DNA from: Cytophagales bacterium
Lineage (GTDB): Bacteria > Bacteroidota > Bacteroidia > Cytophagales > Spirosomataceae
Assembly (NCBI GenBank): GCA_028868395.1
Contig: JAGWUO010000060.1
Coordinates: 1-7,043, forward strand
Length of the DNA stretch: 7,043 bases
Direction of reading: 5' to 3'
In this document: piece by piece, positions 1 through 5,498 of the stretch
Layout of the letters: every line of letters begins with the position of its first letter
Numbering within the stretch: the first letter of the stretch is position 1
Notes under the pieces: generated by a model
Databases searched by the model: none
Told to the model about the DNA's origin: nothing
The model's input: the letters and a program-made list of their open reading frames with translations, nothing else
Position numbers and translations under genes: made by a program

Positions 1-474
1 TATACCTTAGCTAGGACAGAACGCAAAATAGAAGGTTTAAATAATAATGAATGGTATGCTAATCGCTATGATCGCACCCATACCTTAAATTTAGTTGGAC
101 AATACGCCTTGTCTGATAAATGGTCATTCGGGGCAAATTTTGCCTACATCACGGGAGTTCCTTACACTGTTCCTGCCCAAAAATACATTTTCGACGGAAT
201 CGCCTATCCACAAACGATACCCGGAACGAGGGGAAATATTCGCGTACCAGATTACCATCGATTAGATATTTCAGCGACGAAGAAAAACAAAAAAGCCTTG
301 TTTGGTAAAGGAAGTTCGGAATGGGTATTCTCGGTGTATAATGTATACAATCGAAAAAATCCGTTCTCAATCTATACGCGACCTAACGAAGATAATTCCG
401 TTCAAACCGAGGCCGTTCAATTATCCATCATCGGTTCATTCGTTCCAGCCGTCACCTATAATTTCTCCTTTTAA
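1..474 (+). CDS. TonB-dependent outer membrane receptor, C-terminal fragment (5' end outside window)
   Basis: This is the last 157 residues of a TonB-dependent receptor, an outer membrane beta-barrel that imports a ligand using energy passed on by TonB-ExbBD. The frame is open from base 1, so the start, the plug domain and any carboxypeptidase-like N-terminal domain lie upstream of the window. What is visible is barrel sequence: alternating aromatic strands, the family-typical run YDRTHTLNL at residues 24-32, WSFGANFAYITG at 41-52, RVPDYHRLD at about 80, VYNVYNRKNPF at about 112, and a terminal strand ending in aromatic residues (TYNFSF), as expected for insertion by the BAM machinery. The barrel is not recognisably SusC, and no SusD gene follows. 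Instead a DUF4249 lipoprotein gene starts one base after the stop, an arrangement common in Bacteroidota. The ligand cannot be told from this part. Family assignment is firm; substrate is unknown. Confidence 0.93.
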   Translation, partial: YTLARTERKIEGLNNNEWYANRYDRTHTLNLVGQYALSDKWSFGANFAYITGVPYTVPAQKYIFDGIAYPQTIPGTRGNIRVPDYHRLDISATKKNKKALFGKGSSEWVFSVYNVYNRKNPFSIYTRPNEDNSVQTEAVQLSIIGSFVPAVTYNFSF

Positions 475-475
475 G

Positions 476-1384
476 ATGAAGCCGATCTACTTATTCCTGC
501 TTTTTTTGGCCTTAACGTCTTGTGAAGAGATCGTAAACTTGCCTAGTCCTGTTTCGGATCATTACCTCGTGGTGGAAGCTAATTTGACGAATCAAAATAC
601 GGCACAGCAAATCATTTTGTCGCGTTCTCAAGACTATTTTGATCAGAGTAGTGCTCCTAAAATAGCAGGAGCTCAGGTTACGGTGTCGGATAGCTTGGGG
701 AATCAATTTAGTTTTGTGGAGAAAGTGGCACAAAGCGGGATTTATGTGTGGGAACCAACGGCTCAACAACCTACGATAGGAAAGGTGGGTACTACCTTTA
801 CTTTGAATGTGAAGTGGCAAAATGAAACGCTTACTGCGAAAGCTAAAATGAATCGCGTTCCACCCATCGACTCCATCTTGTATCAATATGATGAGGCAAC
901 GGGGCGACAAGTTGCTAACGATAGCCCTAAAAATGGGTATGATGCACAGTTTTATGCACGCGATATTCGCGGGGCCGGAGATTGCTATCGGGTGAAGACG
1001 TATCGCAATGGAGTGTTGTTTAATGACCCCATTAATTTAACATTAGTCTACGATGCCGGGTTCCAAAAAGGGGCTATGACCGATGGCCTGATGTTTATTT
1101 TACCTATTCGACGTTCGATTTCGCCATCCCTTTATGTAGAAAAAGATAAGATTCGCGTGGAGATTTGGTCGATTTCGGAAGATCAATTTAACTTTTATTC
1201 TCAAGCACGTTTAGAGCTTAATAATGCTGGATTATTTTCAAGACCAGCCGCTAATATTCCCACCAATATTAAGAATACGAATCCTTCTTCCAAACTACAG
1301 GGTACAGGTTGGTTCGGTGTTTCAGCCGTGAGTTCATTTGAAACGGTGGTAGATCCGAAAAAGGCGAGAACAGGATTGAAGTAA
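476..1384 (+). CDS. DUF4249 family lipoprotein, receptor partner
   Basis: A 302-residue lipoprotein of the Bacteroidota DUF4249 family, whose function is not established. The frame stays open upstream into the receptor gene, but the ATG at 476 is preferred because it alone gives an intact lipoprotein signal: Met-Lys, a hydrophobic stretch at residues 4-12, and the lipobox LTSC with the lipidated cysteine at 16. Two glutamates directly follow the cysteine; acidic residues here are part of the surface-export signal known from Bacteroidota lipoproteins, so display on the cell surface is a reasonable inference. The mature part is beta-rich: HYLVVEANLTN near 29-39, AGAQVTVSDS near 64-73, and YRVKTYRNG near 171-179. 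Length is normal for the family. No Shine-Dalgarno is visible; the ATG lies one base after the receptor stop (TAA-G-ATG), so the two are cotranscribed and probably translationally coupled. By analogy with SusCD it may assist ligand capture, but this is inference. Confidence 0.88.
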   Translation: MKPIYLFLLFLALTSCEEIVNLPSPVSDHYLVVEANLTNQNTAQQIILSRSQDYFDQSSAPKIAGAQVTVSDSLGNQFSFVEKVAQSGIYVWEPTAQQPTIGKVGTTFTLNVKWQNETLTAKAKMNRVPPIDSILYQYDEATGRQVANDSPKNGYDAQFYARDIRGAGDCYRVKTYRNGVLFNDPINLTLVYDAGFQKGAMTDGLMFILPIRRSISPSLYVEKDKIRVEIWSISEDQFNFYSQARLELNNAGLFSRPAANIPTNIKNTNPSSKLQGTGWFGVSAVSSFETVVDPKKARTGLK

Positions 1385-2071
1385 TTACTCGAAATTGAAT
1401 ATTAAGCTAATCGTATGTGAATTCAACTGGCTTAATTTAGAATAACTATTGACCGTTCCAGGAGGTACAAAAAGGTTATTCAAACCGTGCGAAATGCGAA
1501 TCTCTGGAGAGAATTTAAAGAAACGGTAAAAGCGTTCGAAACCGATTCCGTATTCCAACGATAATTCTGAGGTATTAGCTGTTACGGCTGTATTTTTTTT
1601 CTTCACATTTGCCTCTAAACCTAATTTTAGGCCTGAGATTAAATACATACGGTGGTTTTGGCGACGTACCGAACGGAATTTCAATAACATAGGGATTTCT
1701 AACCAAGTTGACTCTCTCGAGATCAGATCTTCATTAGCGAATTGAATTTGACGATCATACAAGGCGATGTTTAAACCCGATTTCACTTCTACGTGTTTGC
1801 TAAGGGCATAATTAACAATTCCACCTATCTGAAATCCAAAAGTGCGAGGAGAGGTAAGTGATAGTGGTTCTCCAGTCACATCGTTTACTAGAACGCTTGG
1901 AAATCCATTCGCATAGTAATTGCTAGACGTTAAGCCAAACATAAAACCAAAATGAACTGGTTTTTCATCGTAAAACTCATCGTGCAGCTGAATGTATTTC
2001 TTTCCTTGTCCTAAGGCGTTAAAGCCCAGCAAGAATGCGATAGCAAAACCAATTAAGTGACCTTTTTTCAC
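1385..2071 (-). CDS. porT: PorT-like outer membrane protein, type IX secretion / gliding
   Basis: A 228-residue outer membrane beta-barrel protein, best matched to PorT (SprT in gliding species), a component needed for type IX secretion. Residues 1-21 form a Sec signal peptide (Lys-Lys, hydrophobic core, LGFNALGQG cleavage region). The mature protein has short alternating strands, including the PorT-like HFGFMFGLTSSNYY (40-53), STWLEIPMLLKFRS (121-134), RMYLISGLKLGLEAN (141-155) and RISHGLNNL (192-200), and ends on an aromatic strand, LIFNFE. Length is close to Porphyromonas PorT (about 240 residues). The start is GTG at 2069-2071, overlapping the ubiE stop by four bases (GTGA), which points to translational coupling. 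Location beside ubiE agrees with my recollection of porT placement in other Bacteroidota and is the main reason for preferring PorT over a generic outer membrane beta-barrel (PorT-family) protein. Its stop abuts the stop of the convergent DUF4249 gene. Confidence 0.8.
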   Translation of the reverse strand: MKKGHLIGFAIAFLLGFNALGQGKKYIQLHDEFYDEKPVHFGFMFGLTSSNYYANGFPSVLVNDVTGEPLSLTSPRTFGFQIGGIVNYALSKHVEVKSGLNIALYDRQIQFANEDLISRESTWLEIPMLLKFRSVRRQNHRMYLISGLKLGLEANVKKKNTAVTANTSELSLEYGIGFERFYRFFKFSPEIRISHGLNNLFVPPGTVNSYSKLSQLNSHTISLIFNFE

Positions 2072-2802
2072 GCGTTTTTAGCTTTTTTATGTCCTAAATA
2101 AATGGAGCAAATGCCTCCCGTCATTGGGATCCATTGGGTATTTATAAATCCACATTCCTCATAAATTTTCAAGAAATCTTTGCCGTCAGGAAAAGCTTGA
2201 ACAGATTCAGGAAGGTAGGTATAGGCGGCTGGGTCTTTGGAAATTAATTTTCCTAAAACCGGCAGACAAAATGTAGAATAGAAAGAATACAATTGCTTCA
2301 TAGGGAAGCTTTTCGGATTTGAAAACTCCAAAATTAAGCAATGGCCACCTGGCTTTAACACGCGGTACATTTCTTTCAAACCTTTGTCCAATGTTTCGTA
2401 GTTTCTCACCCCAAAACTAACGGTGATGGCATCAAAACTATTGTCTGAGAAGGGTATTTTTTCTGAATCCCCTTTTTGTAAGGTAATGATATTATCTAGG
2501 CCTAATTTCTTGATTTTCTCTACACCGAAGGCTAACATACCTTCGGAAATATCAATCCCTACAATCTTTTCAGGCTTGATTTTTAAGGCTTCAATGGCGA
2601 AATCGCCGGTACCCGTAGCAATATCCAATACGGACTTGATACCCTTGTTTTGAAGTAACTTGATCGCTTTTTTTCGCCAAACAATATCAATCCCACCACT
2701 TAATAAATGATTCAGAAAATCATATTTGTGGGAGATGGAATTGAACATGTCAGCGACTTGTTCTTTTTTTCCTTTGGACTGATTCTTGTAAGGGACTACC
2801 AT
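2068..2802 (-). CDS. ubiE: Demethylmenaquinone methyltransferase UbiE/MenG
   Basis: A 244-residue class I SAM-dependent methyltransferase of the UbiE/MenG family, making the last step of menaquinone synthesis by C-methylating demethylmenaquinone. Visible marks are the N-terminal YDFLNHLLSGGIDIVWRKK (27-45), which corresponds to family signature 1 with Leu and Asp at the usual Met and His positions; SAM motif I VLDIATGTGDFA (58-69); the acidic end of strand 2 in GIDIS (82-86); GDSEKIPFSDNSFD (111-124) followed by SFGVRN; and signature 2 RVLKPGGHCLILEFS (147-161). Length is normal and all core motifs are intact. Bacteroidota generally use menaquinone, so the ubiquinone activity named in UbiE is unlikely to matter here. 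The ATG at 2800-2802 fits the family N-terminus. The gene lies 74 bp after the AEC transporter and overlaps porT by four bases. No promoter consensus was found in the spacer, so read-through from upstream is possible. Confidence 0.97.
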   Translation of the reverse strand: MVVPYKNQSKGKKEQVADMFNSISHKYDFLNHLLSGGIDIVWRKKAIKLLQNKGIKSVLDIATGTGDFAIEALKIKPEKIVGIDISEGMLAFGVEKIKKLGLDNIITLQKGDSEKIPFSDNSFDAITVSFGVRNYETLDKGLKEMYRVLKPGGHCLILEFSNPKSFPMKQLYSFYSTFCLPVLGKLISKDPAAYTYLPESVQAFPDGKDFLKIYEECGFINTQWIPMTGGICSIYLGHKKAKNA

Positions 2803-2876
2803 AATTTTAGCGAATTGATTACGAACTAAACCAGTTCAGTAAACCAATGTTTCATAAAATTACCAAAAAAAATCGT
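2803..2876 (-). other. Spacer between AEC transporter and ubiE
   Basis: This 74-bp A/T-rich spacer is the only sizeable gap inside the four-gene minus-strand block. It holds a run of eight T near the transporter stop and a weak 5-bp hairpin, GAACT/AGTTC, 23-37 bases before the ubiE ATG. I found no TTTG/TAnnTTTG promoter in it. Either ubiE is read through from the kinase operon or it uses a promoter that departs from consensus. Confidence 0.4.
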
Positions 2877-3803
2877 TTAAATCGCGCTCATGTGGAAAAC
2901 ACTCACCATAATCCACATGATGGCAAAGCTGATGACGAGTGAAATGTTCACTAAGGAGGCTGCAAGCGGGGTATTTAAATTCAATTCATCGGAATAGGTA
3001 ATGACCGTCATACCCACGGGTAAAATGAGGCAAAGCAGTAAAAGGTTGCGAAAACCCAAGTCAAAAGGCAGCAGATAAAAACAGACTCCTCCCACTAAAA
3101 AACCCATTACATAGCGCAATCCCAACACTTGAAAAACCCGAAAATACGATTTTTTAGAAAGGCGTACGCTGAAATAAATGCCCATTAACAACAATACGAT
3201 CGGCTTATTGCCTGAAGCGATGGTTGCAATGAGATCCAGCGCGAAGTCGGGGAATTTCAACTGTAGCACGTTAACTAAAACACCCAGGACCATCGCCTGA
3301 AGCGGTGGCAGGGAAATAATCCGTTTGAAAATATGAGCGGCAATGTTGTCTTTTTTAGGTCCACGACTGAAATAATTGCCCATCCCGTAATTCACAAAAA
3401 AGTTGACCACGGAATTCCCCAGGTCAAACATAATCGCATAGGTCAATCCTTGTATGCCAAAAATTCCTTCAATCAGCGGGTAGGCAAAAATCCCTAGATT
3501 AAATCCAGCACTCCCTATGGTCATTACGCCGCGATTCTCAGGCTCTGTATTTTTGAATAGATGGAAAGCACTAAAGGATAGAAACATCCCAAAAAACATC
3601 GCAATCAACGGAAGGTAAATCAAGTCCCAGGTAATGTTCACTCGAATCATCGTCGAGAATACTAAGGCCGGGAAAGTTGTATGCATCAGGAATTTGGACA
3701 AAGACTTCCCATCGTATTCCTGAATAAACCCAGCACTTTTCAATGCGTAACCGATTGCAATGATGCAAAGCGCAGAGCCAAAAACGATATTAGGATCAGT
3801 CAT
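2877..3803 (-). CDS. AEC family (auxin efflux carrier-like) transporter
   Basis: A 308-residue inner membrane transporter of the AEC family, secondary carriers that in bacteria move small organic anions such as malate or malonate. About ten hydrophobic segments are visible, starting with residues 5-25, 61-82, 96-114 and 116-140, then five or six more from 167 to the C-terminus. Family marks include KFLMHTTFPALVFS (37-50), the broken-helix region GSAGFNLGIFAYPL (97-110) with its conserved Asn and Pro, and LGLRYVMGFLVGG (227-239); a second helix-breaking region, LILPVGMTVITYSDELNLN (259-277), lies near the end. Length is normal for the family. The ATG at 3801-3803 directly follows the TAG stop of the histidine kinase with no base between, so the two are one transcript and probably translationally coupled. 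Substrate and direction cannot be read from the sequence; the kinase link suggests that transport or its ligand is tied to signalling, which is inference. Confidence 0.92.
   Translation of the reverse strand: MTDPNIVFGSALCIIAIGYALKSAGFIQEYDGKSLSKFLMHTTFPALVFSTMIRVNITWDLIYLPLIAMFFGMFLSFSAFHLFKNTEPENRGVMTIGSAGFNLGIFAYPLIEGIFGIQGLTYAIMFDLGNSVVNFFVNYGMGNYFSRGPKKDNIAAHIFKRIISLPPLQAMVLGVLVNVLQLKFPDFALDLIATIASGNKPIVLLLMGIYFSVRLSKKSYFRVFQVLGLRYVMGFLVGGVCFYLLPFDLGFRNLLLLCLILPVGMTVITYSDELNLNTPLAASLVNISLVISFAIMWIMVSVFHMSAI
2888..2920. repeat. Inverted repeat at the 3' end of the AEC gene, possible transcript end structure
   Basis: TCATGTGGA (2888-2896) and TCCACATGA (2912-2920) form a perfect 9-bp stem with a 15-base loop inside the last codons of the transporter. 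On the minus strand a run of eight T follows at 2872-2865, but 15 bases separate stem and T run, so it is not a standard intrinsic terminator. It could be a decayed or partial terminator before ubiE, or simply chance; a 9-bp stem somewhere in 7 kb is not surprising. Confidence 0.25.
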
Positions 3804-5009
3804 CTATTCAGGCTTTGGTAGTGTTATACGAAAAGTGGAGCCCTTGTTTATTTCTGTGGACTTTAAAATTAATTTACCCTGGTGGTAATTTTCGATGATC
3901 CGTTTCGCTAATGTTAATCCCAATCCCCAGCCACGTTTCTTGGTAGAAAACCCCGGTGAAAAGATCTTAGACGTATTGCTGGGCAAAATGCCTTTCCCTG
4001 TATCAGAAATATCGATGTGAATAACTTGGTTTTTTCCTTCTTTTAGTTCAATCCTCAATTGACCATGGCCCCCCATCGCATCCACACCATTCTTGCAAAT
4101 ATTCTCAATAACCCATTCAAACAGGTATTTATTCAAATTAGCCGTTTGATTGGCGGCTAAGGAGGAATGAATTTCGATGGTGACTTTGGACGAAATACGA
4201 ATTTTTAGATAACTGATGAAGCTCTGAATGACCGCTTCAATATCCTCTAATTTTAAGACAGGCGTGGATCCAATATTCGAGAAACGGGTTGTTATGGTTT
4301 CCAAACGTTGAATATCTTTCGATAATTCGACTACAATGTCCGGGTTAATATGTGGCTCATTTCGGAGTAACTCTACCCAAGCCGTCAATGAAGAAAGGGG
4401 GGTACCTAATTGATGGGCCGTTTCTTTGGCTAATCCCACCCAAACTCGATTTTGCTCAGCCCTACGGGAATAGGAAAGAAAAATGTAGCCTAAAAAGCCG
4501 ATGATGAGAACCACCAATAGTTGCGATAAGGGGTAATAGCGCAGCAATTTTAACAGTTTTGAATTCCCATAATAGATGTATTCTTTCTGGAAACCCATAT
4601 CCATTTCGATGGGTTTATTATTTTCTGCAATAATCTCTAGCAGTTTTTGCTGTAATATTTCTTGCTTTTTCTCCGTACTTAGCGTTTCCGGCAAAGGAAT
4701 ATTGATGGAGTTTAGATGCCCAGAACCATCTTTCCAAATCACGGGAATCGTATTATTCTCATTGATTTTCTTAATTCGTTCGAAAAAGAAATTGATATCC
4801 GCGTTATTATCACTCGTTAACGCATAGCGAATGGTTTCCGCATACAATTCGATTTGTTGCTTTTCGCGTTCTTCCAGTTTGTTGACAAGCCCGTCTGTAA
4901 AGTATAAGGAGAAACCCGCCATCACCACGCTGACCGCAAAAAAGGCCACTTTCAACCAAGTATCTCGGTTGTAAAAGGCTAATGGGATGGAGAAGTATTT
5001 AAAGATCAT
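3804..5009 (-). CDS. Membrane sensor histidine kinase, orphan
   Basis: A transmembrane sensor histidine kinase of 401 residues from the preferred ATG at 5007-5009 (407 if the in-frame TTG at 5025-5027 is used; residue numbers here use the ATG). One membrane segment at about 17-38 and a second at about 160-178 enclose a periplasmic part of roughly 120 residues that I do not recognise. No HAMP domain is evident. The cytoplasmic half is complete: H-box KETAHQLGTPLSSL with the phospho-accepting His at 199, N-box ENICKNGVDAM (302-312), G1 box DTGKGI (336-341), F-box KIFSPGFSTKK (348-358) and G2 box GWGLGL (360-365). The Gly in place of Ala in the N-box is, to my knowledge, common in Bacteroidota kinases. 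No response regulator is adjacent; the next gene is the AEC transporter, starting immediately after this TAG stop. The ATG is preferred because TTG starts are rare and the added residues bring nothing recognisable. Confidence 0.92.
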   Translation of the reverse strand: MIFKYFSIPLAFYNRDTWLKVAFFAVSVVMAGFSLYFTDGLVNKLEEREKQQIELYAETIRYALTSDNNADINFFFERIKKINENNTIPVIWKDGSGHLNSINIPLPETLSTEKKQEILQQKLLEIIAENNKPIEMDMGFQKEYIYYGNSKLLKLLRYYPLSQLLVVLIIGFLGYIFLSYSRRAEQNRVWVGLAKETAHQLGTPLSSLTAWVELLRNEPHINPDIVVELSKDIQRLETITTRFSNIGSTPVLKLEDIEAVIQSFISYLKIRISSKVTIEIHSSLAANQTANLNKYLFEWVIENICKNGVDAMGGHGQLRIELKEGKNQVIHIDISDTGKGILPSNTSKIFSPGFSTKKRGWGLGLTLAKRIIENYHQGKLILKSTEINKGSTFRITLPKPE

Positions 5010-5018
5010 AGTAATTAT

Positions 5019-5034
5019 TACCCTCAAAAGGGTA
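5019..5034. repeat. Short inverted repeat in the kinase leader
   Basis: TACCCT and AGGGTA form a perfect 6-bp stem with a 4-base loop just upstream of the kinase ATG at 5009. In the minus-strand transcript the hairpin would end about 9 bases before that ATG. The alternative TTG start (5025-5027) lies inside the hairpin loop, which argues against its use. The role may be a leader hairpin affecting translation or an operator; neither is shown. Confidence 0.35.
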
Positions 5035-5043
5035 CGTTCATCA

Positions 5044-5075
5044 CAAATTACCTACCGTTTATCCAAATTCACAAA
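5044..5075 (-). promoter_or_regulatory. Possible weak promoter for the histidine kinase operon
   Basis: On the minus strand a TTTG (5072-5075) is followed after 21 bp by TAATTTG (5044-5050), which resembles the Bacteroidota -7 box but is one base short of TAnnTTTG. Transcription would start near 5036, leaving about 27 bases before the ATG at 5009. The match is imperfect and the region is A/T-rich, so chance is a real alternative. It is the best candidate I could find in the divergent region for the minus-strand genes. Confidence 0.25.
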
Positions 5076-5085
5076 TAAATTTTCT

Positions 5086-5112
5086 AAGGTACTTTGCATT
5101 ACATAGTACCTT
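5086..5112. promoter_or_regulatory. Inverted repeat, candidate PadR operator
   Basis: Perfect 8-bp arms AAGGTACT (5086-5093) and AGTACCTT (5105-5112) are separated by 11 bp, giving a dyad whose half-site centres are 19 bp apart, about two helical turns. Both arms lie on or beside the -33 box and the second runs into the spacer before the -7 box, so a dimer bound here would block RNA polymerase. PadR-type regulators commonly bind dyads of this size at their own promoters. Assignment to this PadR is inference from position; the arms differ from the ATGT/ACAT half-sites of phenolic-acid PadRs. Confidence 0.6.
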
Positions 5113-5123
5113 GTCTATATTTG
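5093..5123 (+). promoter_or_regulatory. Bacteroidota-type promoter of the padR-pspC operon
   Basis: A -33 box TTTG at 5093-5096 and a -7 box TATATTTG at 5116-5123 are separated by exactly 19 bp. This matches the Bacteroidota housekeeping consensus (TTTG, about 19-21 bp, TAnnTTTG) without a mismatch. Transcription would start near 5129, leaving a short A-rich leader of about 20 bases before the padR ATG. It is the only full consensus match I found in the intergenic sequence of the window. Confidence 0.8.
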
Positions 5124-5148
5124 CAGTGTCAAATAAAACAAAGAACCC

Positions 5149-5487
5149 ATGGATATTGAAAATGCCAAGGTACAAATGAGGAAAGGGATTTTAGAATTCT
5201 GTATTCTCAAAATTATCTCAAAAGGGGAGGTATATGCCTCTACGATGCTATCAGAATTAACATCCGCTAAAATTATGGTGGTGGAAGGGACTTTATACCC
5301 TTTATTAACTCGCCTAAAAAATGCCGGATTTTTAGACTATCGCTGGGTCGAATCAGCATCAGGTCCGCCTCGAAAATATTATTTATTAACAGACAAAGGA
5401 CAGGAATTTCTAGCAGAAATGTCCGCGACTTGGGATGAACTTCAAGCATCCGTTAACCAAATCTCTAACGCTTCTCCGCAGGCTTAA
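5149..5487 (+). CDS. PadR family transcriptional regulator
   Basis: A 112-residue PadR-type winged-helix DNA-binding protein, the short form in which the C-terminus is a single dimerisation helix. Residues 9-25 are the first helix (QMRKGILEFCILKIISK), 28-40 the second, and the recognition helix and wing follow: EGTLYPLLTRLKNAGFLDY (46-64), then ESASGPPRKYYLLTDKG (68-84), the most conserved stretch of the family. Residues 85-108 form the dimer helix. PadR proteins are usually repressors acting on a nearby promoter and responding to a small molecule or membrane-active compound. Here the gene begins 26 bp after the -7 box of a clear Bacteroidota promoter that is enclosed by a perfect inverted repeat, which suggests autoregulation. 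The leader is A-rich with no Shine-Dalgarno. The next gene, a PspC protein, starts 11 bp after the stop and is surely in the same operon; this pairing recurs in Bacteroidota. Confidence 0.96.
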   Translation: MDIENAKVQMRKGILEFCILKIISKGEVYASTMLSELTSAKIMVVEGTLYPLLTRLKNAGFLDYRWVESASGPPRKYYLLTDKGQEFLAEMSATWDELQASVNQISNASPQA

Positions 5488-5498
5488 CCTTACCCCAA

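Noticed and set aside
109..111. TTG at 109 as a start for a small 121-residue protein
   Set aside because: The frame is open to base 1 and the residues upstream continue the receptor barrel pattern, so this is an internal codon.
149..370. 73-residue minus-strand frame and a 62-residue plus-strand frame at 120-308
   Set aside because: Both are alternative readings of the receptor barrel sequence, with no domain or start signal of their own.
302..475. Upstream extension of the DUF4249 reading frame into the receptor gene
   Set aside because: It would place 58 residues ahead of a clear lipoprotein signal peptide and overlap the conserved receptor C-terminus in another frame.
512..910. 132-residue minus-strand frame
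   Set aside because: It lies opposite the DUF4249 gene, has no recognisable domain, and its composition is that of an antisense reading.
2423..2653. 76-residue plus-strand frame
   Set aside because: It is antisense to the SAM-binding core of ubiE and shows no independent features.
3571..3768. 65-residue minus-strand frame
   Set aside because: It is a shifted reading within the AEC transporter and has no support.
4576..4827. 83-residue plus-strand frame with a hydrophobic N-terminus
   Set aside because: It is antisense to the kinase periplasmic segment; the apparent membrane segment comes from reading charged codons in reverse.
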